This document shows positions 17,455 to 26,091 of a stretch of 64,000 bases of DNA, piece after piece. The notes under the pieces were generated by a model. It did no database searches, was not told the DNA's origin, and saw nothing but the letters and a program-made list of their open reading frames with translations. Every line of letters begins with the position of its first letter. Within the stretch, counting starts at the first letter, position 1. Made by a program: the position numbers and the translations under genes. The stretch is taken from NCBI GenBank assembly GCA_943370285.1, contig CALRQJ020000011.1, positions 62,001-126,000 of the forward strand, given 5' to 3'. Source of the stretch: CALRQJ02 sp943370285 (lineage in GTDB: Bacteria; Bacteroidota; Bacteroidia; Chitinophagales; Chitinophagaceae).

Positions 17455-18549
17455 ATGATAACGCAACAACAAGAAACCACACCTGCCGATAGGCCAAGTA
17501 GAAAGAAACCTATCTTTCAGGTTACCCCTACATTAAGGCGTTACCTTACGCAATATGGTAGAGAAATTCCATTACCAGCGTCGTACGAAGATTTACAACG
17601 GTTTATATTCACTACACCTATCACCGGAAAAAATGGCAAAGATTCTTCTTGGGAGAGGGTATCATACGATATGAGAGAATGGGATTTTTTAAGAGAAAAT
17701 CTGGTTCGCAATTATGCCATCTTAAAAACCAAAGGCGATATGCAATACATCAATCATTTAGATGTAGCGGCGATTGATTTTTGTTTCTTTGGCAATAGCC
17801 AACCCTTTCGAATTCGTATCATCAATAAATATAATGACAATTACGATCATTACTATATTAAACAAGCCGATACCAGCCGCATCTTCGGACTTGAGTTAGA
17901 ACATTTGTTATCGCCCAATCGCATCACATATTTCACCAATAAAAACACTTTAGTAGAAGAACATATACCCGGCATACCCGGTGATATTTTTGTGAAAGAT
18001 TATCTACACCTACCCGAGACCAATCAAATACGATTGGCTAAAGAGTTTGTCAAGTTTAACGAACGTTGTTTTAGTCAGCTCTTAGGCGATATGCGGAGTT
18101 ATAATTTTGTGGTGAACATTACACCCGATGTGCTCAATTTTCAATACCGATTTAGGGCAATAGATTTTGACCAACAATCGTATGAAGGCCGAAAGAATTT
18201 GTACCTGCCTCAATTCTTTAAAGAGAATAAGCCTTATGTAGATATGGTAGCACAACACCTCAACAAAGAATCGATTGCCCAATACCAAGCAGAGGAAAGA
18301 ACTTTGATGGCATTTCGATTAAATGCTGCCAAATATCGCATTAAAGAACTAGCAGATATTATGATGGGAGAAACCATTTCCACCCCCGAAAAAATTGAGC
18401 AATTGAAGAAAGAACTAGCGGCCCATTTTAATAATCCCCAGTTTTTAAAAGCCACCACTATGGGACAAATAGTAAAACTTCAACTCAAGCAAACGCTGCG
18501 AAAAAGTTTGAGTTTTGTACCCAAAGCAAATAGTAGAATTGCGGATTGA
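17455..18549 (+). CDS. Unrecognised protein with protein-kinase-like (APH-type) motifs
   Basis: No family name comes to mind for this 364-residue protein. Several elements line up in the order expected of a kinase-like fold: HYYIKQAD with K136 in the place of the ATP-binding lysine, ELEHLL (about 147-152) as the helix-C acid, and a hinge-like LVEEHIPGIPG. A catalytic-loop-like GDMRSYNFVV with D212 and N217 follows, then AIDFDQQSYEG with D237 as the metal-binding Asp of a DFG/DFD motif. The usual His before GD is replaced by Leu. A divergent small-molecule or protein kinase is therefore possible. This is inference from motif order only. It follows the DUF2130 gene by 27 bp. Confidence 0.6.
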   Translation: MITQQQETTPADRPSRKKPIFQVTPTLRRYLTQYGREIPLPASYEDLQRFIFTTPITGKNGKDSSWERVSYDMREWDFLRENLVRNYAILKTKGDMQYINHLDVAAIDFCFFGNSQPFRIRIINKYNDNYDHYYIKQADTSRIFGLELEHLLSPNRITYFTNKNTLVEEHIPGIPGDIFVKDYLHLPETNQIRLAKEFVKFNERCFSQLLGDMRSYNFVVNITPDVLNFQYRFRAIDFDQQSYEGRKNLYLPQFFKENKPYVDMVAQHLNKESIAQYQAEERTLMAFRLNAAKYRIKELADIMMGETISTPEKIEQLKKELAAHFNNPQFLKATTMGQIVKLQLKQTLRKSLSFVPKANSRIAD

Positions 18550-18707
18550 GAGGGAAGTTAAACAGTGAATGGTCTATGGTGAATAGTCAATATGTAGCCA
18601 CCAAAGCCTTATTCCTAATTCCTAATTCCAAATCCCTTCTTCCATTCCACACTTTCTGTCAAAAAAACAGTTAATTTTAATTTTAACCCATTTGTGTAAT
18701 ACACTAT
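18550..18707. repeat. Short word-like repeat region
   Basis: The gap contains AACAGTGAATGGTCTATGGT and GAATAGTCAATATG near 18561-18594, and tandem CCTAATTC words near 18616-18632. The style resembles the region at 15842-16152. GTCTATGGT (18572-18580) recurs inside ispG at 33561-33569. Confidence 0.55.
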
Positions 18708-19679
18708 ATGTCAGACACCCTTTACATCAATGATACTTTTAGAGGAATAGTAACAACACCCATTCTAGATACCGCCAAAGCCAGTAAACCCCTCTTTAAC
18801 GAAACAGATTTTGAAAACCCAATAGAAAAAGGATTGGTCTATTTTTTTTTGACTGCATTTGCTCTGGCTGTTGTTTATGTTATCATTAGAGCGTTGCTCA
18901 TTCGCCTTCGCTTCGAAACGACAGGCTTATCCGAATCCGTTCCAACACCCCCACCCATGAACAACAATAGTTATGTATATAGTGGTCGCTATTTAAAGCT
19001 TGAAAAAGCGGCATTACATGAGATACTCATCAAACATTTTCCCTATTACAAACAATTAGAAAAGCCGCTGCAAGACCGATTCCTTAAACGGCTGCAAGTG
19101 TTTCTGTCGCTGAAAACATTTATTTTAAATGGTCATGACCCATACAAAGAAATGCCTATATTATTAAGTGCTGCTGCCATTCAAATCACATTTGGATTAC
19201 CCAAATACAAATTACGTTACTTTAAATACTTGCAAATTCATCCGCAAGAATATTTTGCCCCCAATAGTTTTAGGGTATTAGCCGGAAATGTACAAGGCCA
19301 TACCATTACGATAGCTTGGAATCATTTTTTAGATGGACTTACCAAACCCGAAGACGGCGCCAATGTTGGTTTGCATGAGATGGCCCATGCCTTGTATTTT
19401 CAGCATTTGATAGCCGATGTTATTAAAGGCAATCGCTTTAAAAAACATTTTAATGGTGTAATGGAAGAAGGTGCTGAAGTATACACCCAAAAGCAACAGC
19501 GAATAGGTTTGTTTACCGCTAATGCTTTTAAAGATTTACAAGAGTTTTGGGCAGAAAGTGTAGAATTATTTTTTGAACGACCACAAGCTTTATATACGCA
19601 CTATCCTGATTTGTACGAAGACATGGTACAATTGCTGCAACAAGACCCAAGGTTTCCGTTTCATCCGTTGGTGGGGTAG
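18708..19679 (+). CDS. MtfA-like zinc-dependent peptidase with an N-terminal membrane anchor
   Basis: The 323-residue protein has a hydrophobic segment (about residues 43-66) that should anchor it in the membrane. It is followed by a domain with the zinc-binding HEMAH motif in VGLHEMAHALYFQH (about 222-235). A downstream acidic stretch, EFWAESVELFFERP (about 284-297), supplies the third ligand as in the MtfA/DUF980 peptidases. E. coli MtfA is a cytosolic aminopeptidase linked to Mlc. The anchor here and the absence of Mlc genes nearby leave the substrate open. There is no clear operon partner. Confidence 0.82.
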   Translation: MSDTLYINDTFRGIVTTPILDTAKASKPLFNETDFENPIEKGLVYFFLTAFALAVVYVIIRALLIRLRFETTGLSESVPTPPPMNNNSYVYSGRYLKLEKAALHEILIKHFPYYKQLEKPLQDRFLKRLQVFLSLKTFILNGHDPYKEMPILLSAAAIQITFGLPKYKLRYFKYLQIHPQEYFAPNSFRVLAGNVQGHTITIAWNHFLDGLTKPEDGANVGLHEMAHALYFQHLIADVIKGNRFKKHFNGVMEEGAEVYTQKQQRIGLFTANAFKDLQEFWAESVELFFERPQALYTHYPDLYEDMVQLLQQDPRFPFHPLVG

Positions 19680-19720
19680 GTAAAACCAATAGTTGCCCCT
19701 TGCACTACCGATGAAGTGAT

Positions 19721-19731
19721 TGCGACGCAAC
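19721..19731. repeat. TGCGACGCAAC motif shared with the aspS leader region
   Basis: The same 11 bases occur on the opposite strand at 42471-42481, also in an intergenic region. It may be a fragment of a dispersed intergenic repeat. Confidence 0.3.
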
Positions 19732-19779
19732 GACGCTGCTATGAAAAACTATCCCCGGTATTACAACCATCATCTATAA

Positions 19780-20598
19780 TTGTATTATCTTTTCAGCAAA
19801 CTAGCTGCTTTGCCCAATCTGTTGTTATATATTATTGGTGGTATTGTTCTGTTATCTGTAATAGCTTATTTGGTACAGGAGAAATTGATTTTTAAACCCG
19901 AGAAACTGCACCAAGATTTTAAGTTTAGTTACGATATTCCCTTTGAGGAATTGTTTTTTAATGTGGCAGCAGGTGTAGTCATTAACGGGCTGCATTTTTA
20001 CCGGCCAGAACCAAAGGGATTGATATTGTATTTTCATGGCAATACCCGCAGCATTAAGGGTTGGTCTAAATATGCCCGAGACTTTTACCGCTTTGATTAT
20101 GATGTGGTATTGGTTGATTATCGTGGCTTTGGCAAAAGTACCGGCAAACGCAGTGAAAAAGATATGTTGAGTGATATGCAGTTTGTGTATGATACACTCA
20201 AGCAAAAATATCCTGAGCATCATATTTTGGTATATGGCCGTAGCATGGGTAGCGGATTTGCTACTAAAATTGCCAGTGACAATACACCTCGCTATTTAAT
20301 TTTGGATGCTCCCTACTATAGTTTTTTAAAAGTAGTAGAACGTTTTTTACCTATACTGCCGGTAAAATATGTACTCCGGTTTCATTTAAGAACCGATAAA
20401 TGGATAACAAGAGTAAACTGTCATACCTACATTATTCATGGTACAAAAGATTGGTTAATTCCTATTCGACACAGCGAAAAATTACAACATATCAACCCAC
20501 ATAAAATAACATTAATTCGCATACATGGGGGTGGGCATAATAACCTGCCTTCGTTTGATGAATACCATAATTTTATTCGTGATATTTTAAAATACTAG
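19780..20598 (+). CDS. Membrane-anchored alpha/beta hydrolase (first of a tandem pair)
   Basis: The 272-residue protein begins with a TTG codon immediately after an in-frame stop. No ATG precedes the N-terminal hydrophobic helix (about residues 13-32), and the paralogue next door has the same layout, so TTG at 19780 is the likely start. The hydrolase core shows the oxyanion-region LYFHGN (about 85-90) and the nucleophile elbow GRSMGSG (Ser near residue 156). The acid is in GTKDWLIP and the histidine in GGGHNN near the C-terminus. It belongs to the ABHD13/BEM46-like group of peripheral membrane hydrolases. The substrate is unknown. Confidence 0.85.
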   Translation: MYYLFSKLAALPNLLLYIIGGIVLLSVIAYLVQEKLIFKPEKLHQDFKFSYDIPFEELFFNVAAGVVINGLHFYRPEPKGLILYFHGNTRSIKGWSKYARDFYRFDYDVVLVDYRGFGKSTGKRSEKDMLSDMQFVYDTLKQKYPEHHILVYGRSMGSGFATKIASDNTPRYLILDAPYYSFLKVVERFLPILPVKYVLRFHLRTDKWITRVNCHTYIIHGTKDWLIPIRHSEKLQHINPHKITLIRIHGGGHNNLPSFDEYHNFIRDILKY

Positions 20599-20630
20599 GC
20601 CATAAGCTTAAGATTATCTTTGCAGTAACC

Positions 20631-21446
20631 ATGTCACCACTTTTATTCAAACGTTTGTTTCGGTACCTTAAATGGGCCATCGGCATTTACCTCTTCGTTG
20701 GTGTAATGCTCTATCTATTGCAAGATTATTTTTTGTTTCATCCTAAGACATTACCTGCCGATTATTCGTATAATTTTAATCAGCCGTATAAAGAGGTTAA
20801 TCTCAATTACGACAGTAGTGTCAATATTAATATCATTCAGTTTACTACTACCAATAGTACACCCAAAGGCATTGTGTTATATTTTCATGGCAACCGAAAA
20901 AACATTGGTTGGTATGCCAAGTTTGCACCACGTTTTACGCAACAAGGGTATGAGGTTTGGATGATGGATTATCCCGGCTTTGGCAAAAGCACCGGTGATT
21001 TTACAGAACAAACTTTATATGATTGGGCATTACAAACCTACAAGTTAGCGAATGCAAAAATGAGTGCTGATAGCATCATCATCTATGGCAAATCTTTAGG
21101 CACCGGCGTTGCTGCACAATTGGCAAGCATTAAAAAATGTAAACGAGTACTATTAGAAACACCCTACTACAGTTTGCCTGATGTGGTAGCCGGCTATGCT
21201 CCTATTTATCCGCTTCAGCGGTTAATCAAATATCAATTTCCGGTAAATCAATATCTACCGCTTATTCCTGAGCCCATTACTATTTTTCATGGTACCAATG
21301 ATTGGGTGATTCATTATAGCCATGCTAAAAAACTTCGACCCTTACTAAAACCTACCGATGCATTTATTACCATCCAAGGTGGAGATCATAAAAACTTGAA
21401 CGATTATAAACAAATGCAGCAGTATATCGATTCTTTGTTGCGTTAA
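20631..21446 (+). CDS. Membrane-anchored alpha/beta hydrolase (second of a tandem pair)
   Basis: The 271-residue paralogue of the preceding gene has the same domain order: an N-terminal hydrophobic helix (about residues 12-30), LYFHGNRKN, the nucleophile elbow GKSLGTG, the acid in GTNDWVIH and the histidine in GGDHKNLN. The two genes are 32 bp apart, so they arose by tandem duplication and are likely cotranscribed. Divergence between them is considerable outside the motifs, which suggests different substrates. An ester or amide bond hydrolase at the inner membrane is inferred. There is no direct evidence for the substrate. Confidence 0.86.
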   Translation: MSPLLFKRLFRYLKWAIGIYLFVGVMLYLLQDYFLFHPKTLPADYSYNFNQPYKEVNLNYDSSVNINIIQFTTTNSTPKGIVLYFHGNRKNIGWYAKFAPRFTQQGYEVWMMDYPGFGKSTGDFTEQTLYDWALQTYKLANAKMSADSIIIYGKSLGTGVAAQLASIKKCKRVLLETPYYSLPDVVAGYAPIYPLQRLIKYQFPVNQYLPLIPEPITIFHGTNDWVIHYSHAKKLRPLLKPTDAFITIQGGDHKNLNDYKQMQQYIDSLLR

Positions 21447-21554
21447 AATGACACCAGTTTACGGCATTTAATAACATTGCATCGCTACAGGATTCAATGA
21501 ATTGGTTGATTTTTTAGCTATCAACAGCTCACCTGCACAAGGCTAACGCTCTAC

Positions 21555-21591
21555 TCCCCTTCAGGGGACGGGGGCAGGGCGGGGATTGGGG
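21555..21591 (+). repeat. G-rich block with five G runs and a small hairpin
   Basis: TCCCC-TTCA-GGGGA (21555-21568) forms a hairpin. The G runs at 21564-21567, 21570-21574, 21577-21579, 21581-21584 and 21588-21591 have short spacers, matching a G-quadruplex pattern in otherwise AT-rich DNA. The rest of the 21447-21655 gap holds the atp terminator. Confidence 0.55.
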
Positions 21592-21602
21592 CATCACAAA
21601 TA

Positions 21603-21634
21603 AAAAGGACCGCTTCTTTCGAAACAGTCCTTTT
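21603..21634 (-). terminator. Rho-independent terminator of the atp operon
   Basis: Read on the minus strand, AAAAGGAC and GTCCTTTT form an 8-bp stem around a 16-nt loop and run into further T residues. It lies 22 bases after the atpA stop. Confidence 0.85.
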
Positions 21635-21655
21635 GGATATTCTATCAAATGAGTA

Positions 21656-23233
21656 TTATTTGTATTGAGCCATCAAACCTTTAGCTAAATCGGTCATTTT
21701 AGCAAGGCTGCCATCATTCAATTGGCCTTTCTTAAACTCGGCTAATACATCAGGCAATTTGTTTTCCATCTCAGTTAAGAAATGTTCTTCAAATGCTTTT
21801 ACATTTTTCACCGCAACTTCACGTAGTAAACCTTGCGTACCTAAATAAATAATAGCTACTTGTTTTTCTACTGTGTAAGGTGAGTATTGTGCTTGCTTCA
21901 ATATTTCTACGTTTCTGGCACCTTTGTCAATTACCGCTTTAGTAGCAGCATCCAAATCACCACCAAACTTAGAGAAGGCTTCTAACTCACGGTAAAGGGC
22001 TTGGTCTAGTTTAAGTGTACCAGCCACTTTTTTCATGGATTTGATTTGTGCATTACCACCCACACGGCTTACAGAAATACCAACGTTAATCGCAGGACGA
22101 ATACCGGCATTAAACAAGTTACCTTCTAAGAAAATCTGACCATCGGTAATGGAGATTACGTTAGTTGGAATGTAAGCAGATACGTCACCAGCTTGGGTTT
22201 CGATGATTGGCAAAGCGGTTAAGCTACCACCACCTTTTACCAAATGTCTGATAGACTCTGGTAAATCGTTCATATTCTTGGCTACATCATCATTTGCAAT
22301 AACTTTTGCAGCTCTTTCTAACAAACGACTGTGTAGGTAGAATACGTCACCCGGATATGCCTCACGGCCTGGTGGACGACGTAACAATAAAGATACCTCA
22401 CGGTAAGCCACGGCTTGTTTAGACAAATCGTCGAAAATGATTAATGCAGGACGACCTGTATCACGGAAGAACTCTCCAATAGCAGCACCGGCAAATGGTG
22501 CATAGAACTGCTGTGGAGCAGGGTCAGAGGCAGAAGCAGCAACAATGGTTGTATAAGCCATAGCACCATTGTCTTCCAGTGTTTTCATCACACCGGCTAC
22601 GGTACTTGCTTTTTGACCAATGGCCACATATATACAATATACAGGCTGACCTGCATCGTAAAATTCTTTTTGGTTGATGATGGTGTCTACGCAAATGGCA
22701 GTTTTACCTGTCTGACGGTCACCGATGACCAATTCGCGCTGACCACGACCAATAGGAATCATCGCATCAATCGCTTTGATACCGGTTTGTAATGGTTCTT
22801 TTACCGGCTCACGGAAGATTACACCCGGTGCTTTACGCTCCAAAGGCATTTCATACAATTCTCCTTTAATAGGACCTTTACCATCAATGGCTTCACCTAA
22901 AGTGTTAATTACACGACCCACCATACCATCACCTACTTTAATAGAGGCAATTTGTCCGGTACGTTTTACTTTAGCACCTTCTTTAATGCTACCACTTTCG
23001 CCCATCAATACCACACCCACATTATCTTCTTCAAGGTTCAATGCAATAGCACGGGTACCGTTTTCAAATTCCACTAACTCACCGGCTCTAACACCGTTCA
23101 GTCCGTACACACGGGCAATACCATCACCCACTTGCAATACGGTACCTACTTCTTCCAAATCGGCACCTGGATTGAAGTTGCCTAACTGCTGACGCAGTAT
23201 GGCCGAAATCTCATCTGGTTTAATATCTACCAT
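21656..23233 (-). CDS. atpA: ATP synthase F1 subunit alpha
   Basis: The 525-residue protein is full length. The Walker A sequence GDRQTGKTA (about residues 170-178) and the Walker B strand ALIIFDDLSKQA are present. The family signature PAINVGISVSRVGG (about 375-388), which includes the catalytic arginine contributed to the beta subunit, is also intact. It forms the hexameric F1 head with beta. It is the last gene of the operon here, and a terminator follows at once. The usual downstream neighbour atpG (gamma) is absent from the window. Confidence 0.97.
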   Translation of the reverse strand: MVDIKPDEISAILRQQLGNFNPGADLEEVGTVLQVGDGIARVYGLNGVRAGELVEFENGTRAIALNLEEDNVGVVLMGESGSIKEGAKVKRTGQIASIKVGDGMVGRVINTLGEAIDGKGPIKGELYEMPLERKAPGVIFREPVKEPLQTGIKAIDAMIPIGRGQRELVIGDRQTGKTAICVDTIINQKEFYDAGQPVYCIYVAIGQKASTVAGVMKTLEDNGAMAYTTIVAASASDPAPQQFYAPFAGAAIGEFFRDTGRPALIIFDDLSKQAVAYREVSLLLRRPPGREAYPGDVFYLHSRLLERAAKVIANDDVAKNMNDLPESIRHLVKGGGSLTALPIIETQAGDVSAYIPTNVISITDGQIFLEGNLFNAGIRPAINVGISVSRVGGNAQIKSMKKVAGTLKLDQALYRELEAFSKFGGDLDAATKAVIDKGARNVEILKQAQYSPYTVEKQVAIIYLGTQGLLREVAVKNVKAFEEHFLTEMENKLPDVLAEFKKGQLNDGSLAKMTDLAKGLMAQYK

Positions 23234-23308
23234 AAATTAACCGTTTAACGTTTTTAGGTTTTATGTTTTGTACTTACGCAAGTACAGCTTCTAAACTATG
23301 ATTGTTAC

Positions 23309-23872
23309 TTAACGCATTTGCATGACGTAAGTATTCTGGTTGAATTGCTTTTTGATGTCGGCTAAATCACGGGCAATGCTGGCATCTAACAAGTTATTGT
23401 TAAACTCCAATACAAAACCACCAATTAAACTTTCATCTGTTTTTGTTTCCAATTCAATTTTGCCTAAACCTGCTTCATTGTTCAATTTAGCAGTTAGGGT
23501 ATTTTTAATGTCATCAGAAATTTCAACCGCAGTGGTTAATCTTACCTGATGAATGCCTTTGATTTTATTGTATTGCTCAACTACAGCATTTACAATTTCG
23601 GGCAAGCCACTTTCTCTGCCTTTAGTAACTACTAATTTGTTGAAAGAAGCAGTGAGTGCACTCACTTTGTTTTCGGTTACCGCAACCAATACCGATGCTT
23701 TTTTATCGGGTGTAACGATTGGGCTACGCAATAGATTTACAAAATCACGACTCACCTTAAACAGTTGCTGCATGTATTTCATATCGGCATACACCGTTTC
23801 TAGCTGTCCTGTTTCAACGGCTATATCGATGATGCTTTTGGCGTATCTGTATGCTAAACGTGGATTAGGCAT
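23309..23872 (-). CDS. atpH: ATP synthase F1 subunit delta
   Basis: The 187-residue protein has the delta/OSCP pattern: an N-terminal RYAKSIIDIAVETGQLE helix (residues 7-23) and the C-terminal motif DESLIGGFVLEFNNNLLDASI (about 144-165). It links the F1 head to the peripheral b-stalk. It is placed between atpF and atpA, as in most Bacteroidota operons, 54 bp after atpF and 75 bp before atpA. Confidence 0.95.
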   Translation of the reverse strand: MPNPRLAYRYAKSIIDIAVETGQLETVYADMKYMQQLFKVSRDFVNLLRSPIVTPDKKASVLVAVTENKVSALTASFNKLVVTKGRESGLPEIVNAVVEQYNKIKGIHQVRLTTAVEISDDIKNTLTAKLNNEAGLGKIELETKTDESLIGGFVLEFNNNLLDASIARDLADIKKQFNQNTYVMQMR

Positions 23873-23926
23873 GTTGTATAATACAATGTGCCGATGATTA
23901 CTGCAAGCAGTTCATCGACTAATTTG

Positions 23927-24421
23927 CTAATTTAATTTTACTCCTTCGGCCAATGACTTGATATAAGATTCTTGTTCGTTCTTATTGCTTAACTCTCTTC
24001 TTAAAATCTTCTCACTCACTTCAATGACTAAAGCACCCACTTGATTTTTAACATCAGTTAGTGCTGCATTTTTTTGCTGTAAAATGGCAGATTGTGCATC
24101 CGCAACAATACGATCGTATTCAGATTTTGCTTTTTCTTTAGCTTCAGCTACCATTTTATCGGCAGTTTCTTTGGCTTCCTTAATCATCAAGCCTCTTTCT
24201 TCTCTGGCTTTGGCCAATAATGCTTCATTTTCACTCTTCAACTCATTCATTTCTTTCTTCATCTTCTCGGCAGAAGCGATAGCAGTAGCAATGCCTTCTT
24301 CCCGCTCTTTCAAGCCTTTGATGATGGCAGGCCAAGCATATTTGGCCAAGATAAAAAATACCACGATGAACGCTAAAAACGTCCAGATTAAGAGGCCAAA
24401 ACTGGGATTCAACAAATCCAT
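23927..24421 (-). CDS. atpF: ATP synthase F0 subunit b
   Basis: The 164-residue protein has a single N-terminal membrane helix (about residues 7-29, FGLLIWTFLAFIVVFFILAKY). A long Glu/Lys/Ala-rich helix (about 35-150) dimerises to form the peripheral stalk. The sequence ends with the delta-binding part. Length and position between atpE and atpH are normal. Confidence 0.95.
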   Translation of the reverse strand: MDLLNPSFGLLIWTFLAFIVVFFILAKYAWPAIIKGLKEREEGIATAIASAEKMKKEMNELKSENEALLAKAREERGLMIKEAKETADKMVAEAKEKAKSEYDRIVADAQSAILQQKNAALTDVKNQVGALVIEVSEKILRRELSNKNEQESYIKSLAEGVKLN

Positions 24422-24536
24422 AGTGCTAAGGTTTTAAAGTTCTTATGTTGTGCTGTAAAACAGCTTGAAATGTTGTTTGAAATAACTGCATTCATTGCCC
24501 TGTGCGCCGAATGCAGTTAAAAGTTTGTTGCAGGTA

Positions 24537-24779
24537 TTACAATACCATTGCAAGGAAGCCCACGATGATGGCAAACAATGCAGCACCTTCTACAAGGGCA
24601 GCAGCCAAGATCATGTTAGCACGGATGTCGTTCATAGCTTCTGGCTGACGGGCAATGCTTTCTACAGCACCCTTACCAATCTGACCGATACCAATACCGG
24701 CACCGATAGCAGCTAATCCTGCACCAATCGCACCACCTGCATTTGCAGTAGCTTCTAACATAATTGCACTTAAACTCAT
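24537..24779 (-). CDS. atpE: ATP synthase F0 subunit c
   Basis: The rotor-ring subunit starts at the ATG complement at 24777-24779 and has 80 residues. A longer in-frame extension to 24851 has no family support and is left out. Two hydrophobic helices flank the polar loop ARQPEA. The ion-binding carboxylate is the Glu in ALVEGAALF of the second helix. The residue after it is Gly rather than Thr or Ser, so proton rather than sodium coupling is more likely. That coupling statement is inference. Confidence 0.95.
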   Translation of the reverse strand: MSLSAIMLEATANAGGAIGAGLAAIGAGIGIGQIGKGAVESIARQPEAMNDIRANMILAAALVEGAALFAIIVGFLAMVL

Positions 24780-24816
24780 GATTGTGTGTTTATAATTAAA
24801 AATAAAAAACCGTTGT

Positions 24817-26004
24817 TTAGTGGTGTGCTTCTTCGTGATGTTCGCCTTCAAAAGCCTGACCGATGAATACAGCAGTAAGGTTGGTGAAGATGAATGCCTG
24901 TAAGAAAGCTACCAATACTTCAATCATATAAATGAACACCGTAAAACCAAGGGCTATAGGAGATGTTCCGTAACCTACGGCAGCATTCATTTGACCGAAT
25001 ATGAAAATCAATGAAATTAAACAGATGATAATAATGTGACCCGCCACCATATTGGCGAAAAGACGTATAATCAAGGCGAAAGGCTTAATAAATACGCTTA
25101 AAAATTCTACCGGTACCAAAATGAATTTTACACCCAATGGCACTCCCGGAGGATTGAAAATATGACCCCAATAATGACTGTTACTACTAAACAAAATAAC
25201 TACGAAAGAAATAACACCCAATACCGCAGTAAAAGCAATATTACCCGTTACGTTAGCCGTACCCGGAATCAACCCAATAACGTTGTTGATTAAAATAAAG
25301 AAGAACACCGTTAGGAGGTAAGGCAGATACTTCTCGTATTTATGACCCAAGTTTGGCTTGGCTACTTCATCTCTAACAAAAGTAATAACCGGCTCCATTA
25401 GGTTTTGTTTGCCTTTAGGGGCAGATGTAACACCCAATCCTTTTTTGTAAGATTTAGCGATAGATAACATCAACCATGTTAGAATAAACAAAGCAATCAG
25501 CATTTGCACCACGTTACGAGTTAGCGATAGATCTAACACCTTAACGCTGCTCAACCATTTGTCGTTTTGGTCAACGGCAATGATTTTACCTACACTCAAC
25601 ATTTCTTTTTTTATATCTACACCTGCTGCAGTTAATTGGTGTAAAAAATGTTCATCTAACATGCGGAAACCCTCATGTGCGGTATGTCCGTGATGGAATT
25701 TAGAAGACATAAACACTTTGAAACCACCTTCTTTGGTGTACAAAATGATGGGTAAAGGAATAGAAACGGGGTGAATTTCACCGTCTTTGCCCTTAATGTC
25801 TAAAAAGTGGAACTCATGCCCATCGAGGATGTGGCCAAAAATGACTTCCGAAGCATTAAAGCCCTCTTTTTTCTTGGTTTCAGCATGTTGAGCGGTATCA
25901 GCACCACCTTCGTGATGCTCTTCGGCCAGCAATACATTTGAAAAAAGTATAGAAAATAGGCTGAAAGCCCCAACCAGAATAGATTTCACACGTCTTAAAG
26001 CCAT
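24817..26004 (-). CDS. atpB: ATP synthase F0 subunit a, with a periplasmic N-terminal extension
   Basis: The 395-residue protein is longer than the E. coli form (about 270). It has an apparent signal peptide (residues 1-27, ending LLAEEHH) and a roughly 130-residue region before the first core helix, an arrangement usual in Bacteroidota. The core helices contain the essential arginine in LIIRLFANMVAGH, which faces the c-ring Glu. Both ends of the mature protein are His/Glu-rich (EEHHEGG near the start, EGEHHEEAHH at the end). It is the first gene of the atpBEFHA operon, with a good -7 promoter element 21 bases upstream. Confidence 0.95.
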   Translation of the reverse strand: MALRRVKSILVGAFSLFSILFSNVLLAEEHHEGGADTAQHAETKKKEGFNASEVIFGHILDGHEFHFLDIKGKDGEIHPVSIPLPIILYTKEGGFKVFMSSKFHHGHTAHEGFRMLDEHFLHQLTAAGVDIKKEMLSVGKIIAVDQNDKWLSSVKVLDLSLTRNVVQMLIALFILTWLMLSIAKSYKKGLGVTSAPKGKQNLMEPVITFVRDEVAKPNLGHKYEKYLPYLLTVFFFILINNVIGLIPGTANVTGNIAFTAVLGVISFVVILFSSNSHYWGHIFNPPGVPLGVKFILVPVEFLSVFIKPFALIIRLFANMVAGHIIIICLISLIFIFGQMNAAVGYGTSPIALGFTVFIYMIEVLVAFLQAFIFTNLTAVFIGQAFEGEHHEEAHH

Positions 26005-26024
26005 ACCTGTCTCTAAATTTGCCG

Positions 26025-26051
26025 CAAAGATAGGGGGATGAGCGGGACAAA
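26025..26051 (-). promoter_or_regulatory. Promoter of the atp operon
   Basis: On the minus strand TATCTTTG (26025-26032) is a perfect TAnnTTTG -7 element and is followed by C. TTTG (26048-26051) lies upstream with a spacer of 15, shorter than the usual 18-21. The expected start of transcription is 12-16 bases before the atpB ATG. Confidence 0.65.
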
Positions 26052-26091
26052 TGAAAAATGGCTACTTAAAAAATAAAAATGATTGTGGGTA

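Noticed and set aside
24780..24851. N-terminal extension of subunit c
   Set aside because: The extra residues are Lys/Thr/Phe-rich and unlike any c subunit; MSLSAIML at 24779 is the normal start.
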